Made by a program: the position numbers and the translations under genes. The notes below the pieces were generated by a model that was not told where the DNA came from, made no database searches, and saw nothing but the letters and a program-made list of their open reading frames with translations. A stretch of DNA of 64,000 bases. Origin: Betaproteobacteria bacterium UBA2592. Lineage in GTDB: Bacteria; Pseudomonadota; Gammaproteobacteria; Burkholderiales; Rhodocyclaceae. The stretch spans positions 6,720 through 70,719 of the forward strand of contig DDKS01000020.1 in the NCBI GenBank assembly GCA_002340095.1, in the 5' to 3' direction. This document shows, piece after piece, positions 54,339-64,000 of the stretch (position 1 is its first letter; every line of letters starts with the position of its first letter).

Positions 54339-54767
54339 GGTTCAGGGGGCGGCACGGTGCCGAAGTCCGGGGCGGCACAGCATCCGGGAGGGCACCGGCT
54401 CTGTCAAGGGTGGAGGGCCGGAGGGGCGGACCGGTTCGCGCCACACGCGCTTAGCCGCGATTGCTCCAGTACCTTCTTGCAAAACACGCCTAAGCTGCCG
54501 GCCCGCCAGGGTTTTTTCCACTTGTCCCCAAAACCTGTGGATAACTTTGTGGAAAGCGGCTGGGGGAAATCGCTAAATGCCCTGCCCGTAAGGGTTTTTC
54601 TTACCCTGCCTAAAAAATCGCCTTTTCTTAAATCTTTTATTAATCAATGGGATGTGCCGGATCTCGGGTTGTCAACCGGCAGGAGCGTGTTTTTTTCGTG
54701 CAAGGCGGAATTTCTGTGCATAAGTAGCGTGTTTCCGCCCTGCTGGGGCACTTGCCGGATCCTCACG
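54339..54767. other. Non-coding gap with DnaA-box-like cluster and AT-rich tract
   Basis: No gene is seen in these 429 bp. TGTGGATAA (54536-54544) is a perfect DnaA box on the minus strand. TTTTCCACT (54514-54522) and TGTGGAAAG (54548-54556) each miss by one base, and TTGTCCCCA (54522-54530) is weaker. An AT-rich stretch (54610-54650) follows. None of the usual origin neighbours (dnaA, dnaN, gyrB, rpmH) flank it. Confidence 0.45.
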
Positions 54768-55742
54768 TCATGGGCATCCGCAGCCGGACAGGTCCGTCGT
54801 GCAGGGGCCGGCTACCAGGTGCAGGGAGGGGAGGGAGCCGGGGGGCTGGATTTCTTCGAGCGGGGTTGCCGGGTCGATCGGGACGGCAGGGTGGGCCAGC
54901 AGTTCGCGCAGGAAGCCGGGCTGGGCCAGCAGTCCGGCATGGGTGGTGCCGTTGTAGAGCTGCAAGCGTTGCAGGTTTCGGGCAGCGATGCGCCGGTCCA
55001 CTTCTGCTGGCTCGAGGCGGGCCGGATCATGCTGGCCGTCCGAGGCAATGCCGAAGGCCCACAAGGTGCCATAGAGGGGAACGTAGCCCAGGGCCGGGCG
55101 CACCAGGGGAAAGGCCTGGCCCAGGGAAGCGACGATGCGGGCCAGGGTGCGGGGGCGGTGGATGGGGGACTGCAGGTGCAGGGAAATCAGGCCGCCCGGT
55201 TTCAGGGCCGCCCGGCAGGCCCGGTAGAAATCGGCGGTGTAGAGGGCCTGGGCCGGGCCGAAGGGGTCGGTCAGGTCGAGGATGATCAGGTCGAAGGCGG
55301 CACGGCTTTGCTCGACCAGGGCCTTGCCATCCACGATCCGCACTTCCAGGCGTGGGTCGGAGAAGACGTTGCCGTGGATGGCGGGGAGCCAGGCCTTGCT
55401 GGTTTCCACGACCACCGGGTCCAGCTCCGCCATCACCACCTGACGGATGCTCGGGTGCTTTAGCAGCTCTTCGGCCATGCCCCCGTCGCCGCCGCCCACG
55501 ATCAGGGCCGTTTCCGGCGCCGGGTGGGCCAGGGCGGGCAGGTGGGCCATGGGTTCGTGATAGAAGAATTCATCCTGCTCCGAGGTCATGAAGCAGCCGT
55601 CGATGCGCAGCACCCGGCCGAACTGGGGGGTGTCCAGCACCTCGATCAACTGGTATTCGGACTGGACCTGGAACAGGGTGTGGCTGGCGCGCAGGTAGAA
55701 GCCGAAATCCGGCGTCAGTTGTTCGATGGGGTAGCTCGCCAC
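54768..55742 (-). CDS. speE: Spermidine synthase (polyamine aminopropyltransferase)
   Basis: This 324-residue enzyme transfers an aminopropyl group from decarboxylated SAM to putrescine. It has the seven-strand methyltransferase-like core with ALIVGGGDGGMAEELL, the acidic pair in LTDPFGPA and the N-terminal beta hairpin with FGRVLRIDGCFMTSEQDEFFYHE. It begins 2 bp after the speD stop. The C-terminal tail ends in a Cys-Gly-Cys-Pro sequence of unknown purpose. Confidence 0.94.
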   Translation of the reverse strand: MASYPIEQLTPDFGFYLRASHTLFQVQSEYQLIEVLDTPQFGRVLRIDGCFMTSEQDEFFYHEPMAHLPALAHPAPETALIVGGGDGGMAEELLKHPSIRQVVMAELDPVVVETSKAWLPAIHGNVFSDPRLEVRIVDGKALVEQSRAAFDLIILDLTDPFGPAQALYTADFYRACRAALKPGGLISLHLQSPIHRPRTLARIVASLGQAFPLVRPALGYVPLYGTLWAFGIASDGQHDPARLEPAEVDRRIAARNLQRLQLYNGTTHAGLLAQPGFLRELLAHPAVPIDPATPLEEIQPPGSLPSLHLVAGPCTTDLSGCGCP

Positions 55743-55744
55743 GT

Positions 55745-56158
55745 TCAGGCCCTCACGAGCCGATGCAGATGGGGGTTGGCGGGATTGAAGGCCTGCAGCA
55801 GGTCGTCGAACAGTTGCTGGGCCTTGGCCCGGTTGTCGGTGGTGTAGTTGCAGACGTACACGTCCAGGGTGACGTAACCGGATTCAGGCCAGGTGTGCAG
55901 GGACAAGTGGGATTCCGCCAGCACCACCATGCCGGTGACGCCGCCGTCTTCGCCAAAGCGGTGGAACAGGTCTCCTAGGGCGGTGAGCCCGGCCTTGGCC
56001 ACCTGTTGCCGGCAGAAGGCGGAAAGGTACTGGTCGTCCAACATCAGGCGGGAATCACAGCGGCAGTCGTAGAGGTCGCCAATCAAATGCAGGCCGTTGG
56101 CCTGGCGCTTGCGGCTCTGGGCTTCGGGGGGCAGGGGAGTGGCGAGGTTTTTCATCAT
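55745..56158 (-). CDS. speD: S-adenosylmethionine decarboxylase proenzyme
   Basis: The 137-residue SpeD makes the aminopropyl donor for SpeE. The self-cleavage site is in LAESHLSLHTWPESG, where the serine becomes the pyruvoyl group, and the catalytic cysteine lies in VYVCNY. The small bacterial class is 120-130 residues; this one has a 25-residue basic leader (SRKRQANGLHLIGD). The first of two tandem ATGs is used. The 189 bp to the divergent dusC must hold both promoters. Confidence 0.94.
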   Translation of the reverse strand: MMKNLATPLPPEAQSRKRQANGLHLIGDLYDCRCDSRLMLDDQYLSAFCRQQVAKAGLTALGDLFHRFGEDGGVTGMVVLAESHLSLHTWPESGYVTLDVYVCNYTTDNRAKAQQLFDDLLQAFNPANPHLHRLVRA

Positions 56159-56347
56159 GGCATCTGACGGGGGAAAGGCGCTGGCGCCTCCATTTTCCCC
56201 TCGGGAAGTGACAAAAAGACAGATTTTAACATTTTTGCAAACATACTTGCTCCATGGGACCGCGGGGCGCGTGTTCCCGTGCGCAAAGACCCGGCGGCGG
56301 GCGTCTCCGGCTGCTAGAATTCCGCTCCCCTGCACCACTTTGTCTTC

Positions 56348-57328
56348 ATGGCTTCCGACTCTGCCGCCCAACTTGTCCTGGCCCCCATGGAGGGACTCGC
56401 CGACCATGAGATGCGGGAAGTGCTCACCGCCGTGGGCGGCTACGACTGGGGCATCTGCCAGTTCGTGCGGGTCTCCGGCAGCGTCCTGCCGCGCCGCACT
56501 TTCCAGCGCATCTGCCCGGAATTGCTCCAGGGTGGCCGCACCCGGGCGGGCACGCCGATCCGGGTGCAACTGATGGGCTCCGATCCCGGCTTCCTTGCCG
56601 ACAACGCCAGCACCCTGGTGGAATTGGCCCCGGCCGGCATCGACCTCAACTTCGGCTGCCCGGCCCCCACCGTGAATCGCCACCGGGGCGGTGCGGCCCT
56701 GCTGGAGGAGCCGGAGCTGCTGCATGAAATTGCCAGCGCCGTGCGCGCCCGGGTGCCGGTGCACATCCCTTTTACCGCCAAGATGCGCCTCGGCCTCAAG
56801 GACACCAGCCGGGCCCTGGAGTGCGCCCGGGCGCTCGAAGCGGGCGGGGTGGATGCCCTGATCGTCCATGGCCGCACCAAGGTGGATGGCTACCGGCCCC
56901 CGGCCCGCTGGGGCTGGATCGCCCGGGTGCGGGAAGCGGTCCGGGTCCCGGTGGTGGCCAACGGCGAGGTGTGGACCGAGGCGGACTACGCCGCCATCCG
57001 GGCCGAGAGCGGCTGCCGCCACGTGATGCTGGGCCGGGGTGCCGTGGCCGACCCGCTCCTGCCGCGCCGCATCCGGGGCGAAGCCACCGGTGGCTGGCCG
57101 GAACTGCGGCCCCATCTGGCCGATTACTGGGTCCAGGTCTGTCGCCGGGTGCTGCCCGAACATGCGCCAGGCCGCCTCAAGCAATGGCTGGGGTTGATGC
57201 GCCGGGCCTATCCCGAGGCCGAGCAGCTCTACACCGCCCTGCGCCCGGTGCGCGGTGTGGCCGAAGTGGATGCCCTGCTGCGGGCGGCCGGCATCCCTGT
57301 CCCGCACCTGGAAAAGGAGGCCGCCTGA
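56348..57328 (+). CDS. dusC: tRNA-dihydrouridine(16) synthase
   Basis: The 326-residue FMN enzyme reduces U16 of tRNA. It starts LAPMEGLADHEMR; the catalytic Cys104 is in NFGCPAPTVNRHRGGAALL, and FMN-binding residues are in FTAKMRLG, VHGRTK and GRGAVADP. The SPVVNKxxGG-like segment and the length match DusC rather than DusA or DusB. It is followed 47 bp later by the TrmB-like gene. Confidence 0.93.
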   Translation: MASDSAAQLVLAPMEGLADHEMREVLTAVGGYDWGICQFVRVSGSVLPRRTFQRICPELLQGGRTRAGTPIRVQLMGSDPGFLADNASTLVELAPAGIDLNFGCPAPTVNRHRGGAALLEEPELLHEIASAVRARVPVHIPFTAKMRLGLKDTSRALECARALEAGGVDALIVHGRTKVDGYRPPARWGWIARVREAVRVPVVANGEVWTEADYAAIRAESGCRHVMLGRGAVADPLLPRRIRGEATGGWPELRPHLADYWVQVCRRVLPEHAPGRLKQWLGLMRRAYPEAEQLYTALRPVRGVAEVDALLRAAGIPVPHLEKEAA

Positions 57329-57375
57329 GATGCCGCCGCGTACTCTGTTCGCGCTGCCCCACCGGGGGGAGCGCC

Positions 57376-58089
57376 ATGCTTTCCGAACGGCCGTTTGCAA
57401 CTGACATGTTCGCCAATTCCCGTACCGTGAGCAGCCGCCAGACCGGACCCCATGCGGATCTCGCCGGGGTGGTGCGCCGCCACCTGGAACACCCCTTTCA
57501 GAAACCCCTGCTCGATTACAACCGGGCTGCTGCCGAAGCTGCTCTGGCTGCCTGGCGCCAGTGGAATCCGGCCGCGCCCCTGATCCTCGACAGCGGCTGC
57601 GGCGTGGGCTGGAGCACCGTGCAACTGGCCCGGCAATGGCCGGACGCCTTCGTGCTCGGGGTGGATCAATCCTCGGACCGGCTGGGCCGGGGCAAGGATG
57701 CCCTGGGGGAATTCCCCGCCAACATGGCCCTGATCCGCGCCGATCTCGTGGATTTCTGGCGCCTGTTGGGGGAGGCCGGGGTCAGGCTGCGGCGCCATTA
57801 CCTGTTGTACCCCAATCCCTGGCCCAAGATCGGCCATCTGCAGCGGCGCTGGCACGGCCACCCGGTGTTCCCGGCCCTGCTGGCCCTGGGCGGGGTGCTG
57901 GAGTGCCGCAGCAACTGGGCCATCTACGTGCAGGAACTGGCGCAGGCCCTGGAACTGGCCACGGGACGGCAGGCAGGGCCACAGCCCTGGGAGCCGGAAG
58001 GCCGCTACCTGACCCCCTTCGAACGCAAGTACAAAGAGTCGGGCCAAACTCTCTGGCGTCTGGAACTGGATTTGGGGGAGGGGGCATGA
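57376..58089 (+). CDS. TrmB-like SAM methyltransferase
   Basis: This 237-residue protein has SAM motif LILDSGCGVGWSTVQLA and the segment YLLYPNPWPKIGHLQRRWHGHPVFP, which matches the conserved PDPWPKxxHxKRR of tRNA m7G46 methyltransferases. It ends YLTPFERKYKESGQTLWRLE. The match is partial, so it may modify a different RNA or position. The frame is open well upstream, but ATG 57376 is preceded by GGGGGAG. Its stop overlaps the start of the next gene as ATGA. Confidence 0.8.
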   Translation: MLSERPFATDMFANSRTVSSRQTGPHADLAGVVRRHLEHPFQKPLLDYNRAAAEAALAAWRQWNPAAPLILDSGCGVGWSTVQLARQWPDAFVLGVDQSSDRLGRGKDALGEFPANMALIRADLVDFWRLLGEAGVRLRRHYLLYPNPWPKIGHLQRRWHGHPVFPALLALGGVLECRSNWAIYVQELAQALELATGRQAGPQPWEPEGRYLTPFERKYKESGQTLWRLELDLGEGA

Positions 58090-58415
58090 GCAGTCCCTGC
58101 ATCACTTGCGGTGCCTGCTGCGCAGCCTTCCGGGTGGATTTCCACCCGGTGGAGCTGGCCGGCGGGGTCTTTGCCTGGGGGGCTGGGGTGCCCCGGGAAA
58201 TGACGGTGCCCGTGACCGCCCGGCTGGTGCGCATGGCCGGCACCGATGCCAGCCCGCCGCGCTGCGTCGCCCTGGAGGGGGTGGTGGGGGAGGCGGTGGC
58301 CTGCCGCATCTACGGGGAACGTCCCTCACCCTGCCGGGAGTTCGATGTGGAGCACGCCGCCTGCGCCCGGGCCCGCAGACAGCACGGCCTGCCGCCGCTG
58401 CCGGAGCGGGGCTGA
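58086..58415 (+). CDS. YkgJ-type cysteine-cluster protein
   Basis: The 109-residue protein starts SPCITCGACCAAFRVDF and has CRIYGERPSPCREF, the eight-cysteine-type zinc or iron cluster family of YkgJ. Four Cys in the first 15 residues plus two more later are conserved here. Function is unknown. It overlaps the TrmB-like gene by 4 bp, so they are translationally coupled, and it converges on recQ with a 4-bp gap. Confidence 0.85.
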   Translation: MSSPCITCGACCAAFRVDFHPVELAGGVFAWGAGVPREMTVPVTARLVRMAGTDASPPRCVALEGVVGEAVACRIYGERPSPCREFDVEHAACARARRQHGLPPLPERG

Positions 58416-58419
58416 GGGC

Positions 58420-60249
<1,830 letters not shown>

Positions 60250-60393
60250 AGGGGTGGGATTATCCCATGCCGGGGGAGGTGCAAAGCACTTCTGACTTAT
60301 TTGCGAACAGCGTAGCTTGGGCATTTCCCCTTTTGCGCCAGTTTCAGCACATCAGTAGCAGCATGGCGCCGAGCAGTGGAGTCTTGCGGGCCA

Positions 60394-61131
60394 TCATGCC
60401 TTCAGCTCATGGCGTTGTAGTTGCTCCCCGTCCCAACTCAATGCTTCACCCTTGTCTTCACTCCAGTCCGCCAGCACCCAGCGCTCCACATGGATGCCAT
60501 CCACGATGTGGTTGTGGGTGGCGGGCTGGTGGGTGTGGCCGTGGATGAAGGTGGCGTAGCCGTGCTGGCGCAGGAAATCGTCGGTTTCACCGGGGTTGAG
60601 GTCCATCAGGTAGGCGGATTTGCCGCTCTTGGCGGCTTCGCTCTGCTGGCGCAGGTGTTCGGCGATGGCGTGGCGCTCGGCCAGGGGTTTGGCCAGGAAG
60701 GCGGCCTGCCAGTCCGGGTTGCGGGTCTGGGCGCGGAACTGCTGGTAGGCCAGGTCGTCGGTGCACAGGGCGTCCCCGTGGGAGAGGACGAACTGCCATT
60801 CCGGCGTGGAGAGCACGTAGGGGTCGGGCAGCAGGGTGAGGCCGGCGGCCTGGGCGAACTCCCGGCCCAGGAGGAAATCCCGGTTGCCGTGCATCAGGTG
60901 GATGGCGAGCCCGGCGGCGCTGGCCCGGGCCAGCGCGGTGATGACGTCTTGATGGCAGGGATCATCCATGTCGTCGTCGCCGACCCAGGTTTCGAAGCAG
61001 TCGCCGAGGATGTAGAGGCTGTTGTTTCTGGCTACATCCGGCTGGGCGATGCGTTCCAGAAAGGCCTTGAAAATGCAGATCGCCCCGGGGGTCCGGGGCG
61101 ACAGGTGCAGGTCGGAAATGAAGTAGATCAA
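60394..61131 (-). CDS. lpxH: UDP-2,3-diacylglucosamine diphosphatase
   Basis: The 245-residue LpxH makes lipid X in lipid A synthesis. Motifs are SDLHLSP (6-12), GDCFETWVGDDD, HGNRDFLLG, SHGD and HGHTHQP, all typical of true LpxH with the lipid-capping insertion. It is the fourth core lipid A enzyme and acts at the inner face of the inner membrane. The ppiB gene lies 16 bp upstream on the same strand, so they may be co-transcribed. Confidence 0.95.
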   Translation of the reverse strand: MIYFISDLHLSPRTPGAICIFKAFLERIAQPDVARNNSLYILGDCFETWVGDDDMDDPCHQDVITALARASAAGLAIHLMHGNRDFLLGREFAQAAGLTLLPDPYVLSTPEWQFVLSHGDALCTDDLAYQQFRAQTRNPDWQAAFLAKPLAERHAIAEHLRQQSEAAKSGKSAYLMDLNPGETDDFLRQHGYATFIHGHTHQPATHNHIVDGIHVERWVLADWSEDKGEALSWDGEQLQRHELKA

Positions 61132-61147
61132 GTCCGGGGATTCCGCC

Positions 61148-61639
61148 TTAGATGGCCTCGGCCTTTTCGATGATCACGTCTTCGACAGGCACGTCCTGGT
61201 GGAAGCCCTTGTTGCCGGTCTTGACGGACTTGATCTTGTCCACCACGTCCATGCCTTCGACCACTTCGCCGAAGACGCAGTAGCCCCAGCCGTTGCCGGA
61301 GGGGGCCTTGAAGTCCAGGAAGTCGTTGTCGGTGACGTTGATGAAGAACTGGGCAGTGGCGGAGTGGGGATCGTTGGTGCGGGCCATGGCAATGGTGCCG
61401 CGCTTGTTCTTCAGGCCATTGGCGGCCTCGTTCTCGATGGCGGCGCGGGTTTCCTTCTGCTTCATGCCGGGTTCGAAGCCACCCCCCTGGATCATGAAGC
61501 CGTTGATGACCCGGTGGAAGATGGTGTTGTCGTAGTGGCCTTCTGCCACGTACTGAAGGAAGTTCTTGACGGTGACGGGAGCCTTTTCGGCGTCCAGCTT
61601 GAGGGTGATGGTGCCCAGGTTGGTTTGCAGCTTGACCAT
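61148..61639 (-). CDS. ppiB: Cytosolic cyclophilin-type peptidyl-prolyl isomerase
   Basis: The 163-residue cyclophilin has the catalytic segment FHRVINGFMIQGGGF and AQFFINVTDNDFLDF, with no signal peptide. It catalyses Xaa-Pro isomerisation in the cytosol. It is 9 bp downstream of a homologous exported cyclophilin and 16 bp upstream of lpxH, matching the ppiA-ppiB-lpxH order known in related bacteria. Confidence 0.95.
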   Translation of the reverse strand: MVKLQTNLGTITLKLDAEKAPVTVKNFLQYVAEGHYDNTIFHRVINGFMIQGGGFEPGMKQKETRAAIENEAANGLKNKRGTIAMARTNDPHSATAQFFINVTDNDFLDFKAPSGNGWGYCVFGEVVEGMDVVDKIKSVKTGNKGFHQDVPVEDVIIEKAEAI

Positions 61640-61648
61640 GTTATCGAC

Positions 61649-62206
61649 TCACTTTTCAGAAATGATCTTGACGGACTGGATGATGACGGGTTCCTTGGGG
61701 ACGTTCTGGTGCGGTCCCATGCTGCCGGTGGGAACCCGGGCGATTTTCTCAACCACGTCCATGCCTTCGGTCACTTTACCGAACACGGCATAGCCCCAGC
61801 CATCGAAGGAGGGGTAGTCCAAGTTGGGATTGTCTACGTGATTGATGAAAAACTGGGCGGTGGCGGAGTTGGGATCGCCCCGGCGGGCCATGGCGATGCT
61901 GCCACGGGTGTTCCTGAGGCCGTTCCGGGCCTCGTTCTCGATGGGGTCGCGGGTTTCCTTCTGATTCATCCGGGCGTCGAACCCCCCGCCCTGGATCATG
62001 AAGCCGGGGATCACCCGGTGGAACACGGTGCCGTTGTAAAAGCCGTCCCGAACGTACTGGAGGAAGTTGGCTACGGACTTGGGTGCCTTTTTGTCGTTGA
62101 GCTCCAGGACGATGCGGCCCTGGCTGGTGATCATTTCCACGGTGGGGGCGGCCCAGGCCAGGGTGGAGGCAGCCAGGCCGATGGCCAGGATGAGTGTGCG
62201 ACGCAT
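61649..62206 (-). CDS. ppiA: Periplasmic cyclophilin-type peptidyl-prolyl isomerase
   Basis: The 185-residue protein has a signal peptide (about 1-20, cut at AWA-APT) followed by a cyclophilin domain with FHRVIPGFMIQGGGF and AQFFINHVDNPNLDY. It is the exported counterpart of the neighbouring ppiB; the two share most of their motifs and look like a tandem duplication. GGAG precedes ATG 62204-62206. It is 32 bp downstream of the L,D-transpeptidase gene. Confidence 0.94.
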   Translation of the reverse strand: MRRTLILAIGLAASTLAWAAPTVEMITSQGRIVLELNDKKAPKSVANFLQYVRDGFYNGTVFHRVIPGFMIQGGGFDARMNQKETRDPIENEARNGLRNTRGSIAMARRGDPNSATAQFFINHVDNPNLDYPSFDGWGYAVFGKVTEGMDVVEKIARVPTGSMGPHQNVPKEPVIIQSVKIISEK

Positions 62207-62238
62207 GGGGAATTCTCCTGCTGGGTTGGGAAGGCGCC

Positions 62239-63570
62239 TCAGGCGGGCCCTTCGTAGACAATCTTCCACTGGCCCTTTTCCCTGAGCCAGTACTGACGCT
62301 TCTTCATGGTGTTGCTCAGGTTGTTGCTTTCGTAGGCCTGGTCGAATGTGACCACGACCACTTCATCCGGACCGGGGTTGCGGAACACCGAAAGGTTGTT
62401 GAGCTGCACCTTGATCCAGGTCTTGCCCTGGTTGACCTGGCGCTTTTGCTGGGCAAAGGCTTGGTAATCCTGGCCGTTGCTCTGGAAGTCCCGGGAGTAA
62501 TGGCCCAGGTAGCGTTCCATGTCCCGGCTTTCCCAGTCTTTGCGCCAGCTTTCGATGGCGGCATTGAGCTCGGCCCGCTCCTTTTGCCAGTCGTCCATGG
62601 ACAACCATTCGATGTCGTTGCTGATGATGACCGGGGTGAGGCCCACCTGGACGCTTTTGCCCAGGGTGTCGAAGTCCTGGTTGGCCAGTACCACGCAGCC
62701 ATCGGAGGCCTTGGGTGGGCGGGAGAAGGTATCGGAAGGGGTGCCGTGCAGCCAGATGCCGGAGCCGCCCCGGCCCTGGCGTTTATCCCATTCGTTGGGG
62801 TAGTTGAGGGGGAAGGCGCCGTGACCGTAGAGGTCGGCCAGCTTTTCCCGGGGCAGGCTGGAGGTGACGTGGTAGACGCCGATGGGGGTGCGTTTGTCCC
62901 CTTCTGCCATTTTGTCGGCACCGAGCTTGCCCTGGGTCACGTAATAATCGGCCATGAAGCGGGGGCGGCCATTGTCGTTTTGGTAGAGATAAAGGCGGGC
63001 TTTCTTGGTGTCGACCACGATGGCATAGCGCTGGTCATCCCGCATCTGCAGCAGGTAGCGTGGTACATAGTCGGCCGGCGGCTTGTTCTTGTAGCCTTGA
63101 AGGCGGACGAAGGCCTCCTCGCGCAGGTCGGCGACCCGGTCCTGGGGGGCGTGCTCCGCAGCGCCGAAGGTGCTGATGGGGCGGGCCCGGGCGAGCAGCA
63201 GATCGCCCTTGATCAGGTAGGCGAGGCGGAAGTTGGGATAGCGCTGGATCAGTCCTTCGGTGAGCTGCAGGGCAGAATCCAGGCGGCGGGCCTCGATTTC
63301 CGCAAAGATGCGCTCCAGCTGGGGCTCGGGTCCGGAATCGGAAAGGGTGGGGTTGTCGGAACTGCCGCCCAGCAGCTGGCCCAGGGTGGCCATGACTTCT
63401 CCGGGGGGAGGCTGTACCGGGGGGGAGGCTGCCGCTGGCGTTGCTGCCGGAGTGGCAGCAACGCCAGCGGGGGGGGGCTGTACGGTCGAGCCGGGGCGGA
63501 ACATGATCCACATGCTGCCGGCCACCCCGGCGGTGGCCAGCACCGTCACCAGCAATCTACGCAACTGCAT
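62239..63570 (-). CDS. L,D-transpeptidase with C-terminal Cds6-like domain
   Basis: The 443-residue protein has an N-terminal membrane anchor (about 6-24), a Pro/Ala linker, a small TPR-like part and a YkuD catalytic domain with IWLHGTPSDTFSRPPKASDGCVVLAN (His and Cys of the active site). A C-terminal NTF2-like domain ends WIKVQLNNLSVFRNPGPDEVVVVTF. It probably cross-links or trims peptidoglycan or attaches proteins to it. ATG 63568-63570 shares one base with the stop of the gene upstream. Confidence 0.88.
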   Translation of the reverse strand: MQLRRLLVTVLATAGVAGSMWIMFRPGSTVQPPPAGVAATPAATPAAASPPVQPPPGEVMATLGQLLGGSSDNPTLSDSGPEPQLERIFAEIEARRLDSALQLTEGLIQRYPNFRLAYLIKGDLLLARARPISTFGAAEHAPQDRVADLREEAFVRLQGYKNKPPADYVPRYLLQMRDDQRYAIVVDTKKARLYLYQNDNGRPRFMADYYVTQGKLGADKMAEGDKRTPIGVYHVTSSLPREKLADLYGHGAFPLNYPNEWDKRQGRGGSGIWLHGTPSDTFSRPPKASDGCVVLANQDFDTLGKSVQVGLTPVIISNDIEWLSMDDWQKERAELNAAIESWRKDWESRDMERYLGHYSRDFQSNGQDYQAFAQQKRQVNQGKTWIKVQLNNLSVFRNPGPDEVVVVTFDQAYESNNLSNTMKKRQYWLREKGQWKIVYEGPA

Positions 63571-64000
63571 CAACGCGAATCTTCACTCAGGATGAGCCAG
63601 TTGTTGCCCGACTTGGTGAACACCATGGTCTTCGTGGAAGAACTCTTGAAGTTGGATGCCCGGTAGTGCTGGCGGAAGCGTACCGTGGCCCGGTTGCCTT
63701 CCACGGTGATTTTCGGGGTGTCGTACGTGACCTTGATCCAGCTCGGCCGGGTGATGCGTTCCTCCCGTTCCTGTTCCCAGGACTTGCGACTCATGCCCCT
63801 GGGGGTGTCGAAGCCGGGCGCGTAGTGGGACAGGTAGGCCTTGACGTCCTTGCGGGACCAGGCGGCGGCCCAGGCGGCGAGCGCCTTGGAGACTTCCTGG
63901 GCGGCCGGATCGAGTGCTTCGGGCGCGGCTGCGGGGGGCGCTGCCGGCGCGGTGGTGGCCGGGGGTGTGGTGGCGGCGCCCGGGGTGGCGGCGACCACGG
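63570..64000 (-). CDS. Cds6-like NTF2-fold C-terminal domain protein (5' end outside window)
   Basis: The visible 142 residues start in a Pro/Ala/Thr-rich linker and end in an NTF2-like domain: AWAAAWSRKDVKAYLSHYAPGF, WIKVTYDTPKITVEGNRATVRFRQHYRASNF and TMVFTKSGNNWLIL. This domain is the same type as the C-terminus of the adjacent L,D-transpeptidase. The gene must begin beyond the right edge; a TPR or other N-terminal part is likely. Its stop overlaps the transpeptidase start by one base, so the two are coupled. Confidence 0.75.
   Translation of the reverse strand, partial: VVAATPGAATTPPATTAPAAPPAAAPEALDPAAQEVSKALAAWAAAWSRKDVKAYLSHYAPGFDTPRGMSRKSWEQEREERITRPSWIKVTYDTPKITVEGNRATVRFRQHYRASNFKSSSTKTMVFTKSGNNWLILSEDSR

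Noticed and set aside
54514..54650. Chromosomal origin oriC
   Set aside because: DnaA-like boxes exist, but dnaA, dnaN, gyrB and rpmH are absent and only three good boxes are seen; kept as a finding, not called an origin.
60344..60397. A 17-codon minus-strand frame overlapping the lpxH stop (MMARKTPLLGAMLLLMC)
   Set aside because: It overlaps as ATGA and ends in a hydrophobic stretch with Cys, but it is too short to separate from chance without conservation data.

Overview
The window is 64 kb of GC-rich, gene-dense chromosomal DNA. It looks like a free-living betaproteobacterium, and Rhodocyclales (an Azospira/Dechlorosoma-like genome) is the best guess. This is inference from gene content: DUF2863, the Gcr-type membrane protein, a phasin, bioA with bioFHCD, speD-speE, bacteriohemerythrin and many c-di-GMP proteins. 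I see no rRNA, tRNA, CRISPR array, insertion sequence or prophage. About 60 protein genes are supported. The first (cnoX) and last (a Cds6-like domain protein) run off the window ends.

Layout. 0-13.8 kb: cnoX, purL, an HDOD gene, rnk-gdhA, a LysR regulator, an AsmA-like protein, a His-rich DUF2796 protein with an FtsX/MacB-type ABC transporter, a cytochrome c and a bacteriohemerythrin. 13.7-21.7 kb: a lipid and storage neighbourhood with dgkA, a GT4 glycosyltransferase next to a PlcP/LpxH-type phosphoesterase, dps, tpx, a second GT4, a CYTH-CHAD (polyphosphate-type) gene broken by one base in a G7 run, and a phasin. Both glycosyltransferases are preceded by Pho-box-like sites, which suggests phosphate-starvation lipid remodelling. 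21.8-36 kb: a second-messenger hub with a PotD-like binding protein translationally coupled to a diguanylate cyclase, a chemoreceptor, an EAL-CBS-GGDEF protein, a PAS-GGDEF protein, an HD-GYP response regulator and a large hybrid histidine kinase. The operon yciI-bolA-parvulin sits inside it. 36-40.6 kb: an MFS/LysR divergent pair, a glutaredoxin, an AraC regulator, mazEF and a VOC protein.

40.6-53 kb is one long minus-strand array: gcr-like, DUF2863, bioA, vapBC, bioF, bioH, bioC, bioD, moxR, DUF58, DUF4129. The vapBC toxin-antitoxin pair lies inside the biotin cluster, and the vapC stop overlaps the bioF start. bioB is not in the window. 53-64 kb: yaaA, a PIN-domain gene, a non-coding AT-rich stretch with DnaA-box-like sites, speD-speE, dusC, a TrmB-like methyltransferase, a YkgJ-type protein, recQ, lpxH, two adjacent cyclophilins (ppiB cytosolic, ppiA exported), and an L,D-transpeptidase with a paralogous partner gene.

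The least ordinary points are the Pho-box/PlcP/GT4 neighbourhood, the polyamine-type binding protein coupled to a GGDEF enzyme, the vapBC insertion in the biotin operon, the one-base frameshift in the CHAD gene, and a + strand intrinsic terminator with no annotated gene in front of it.
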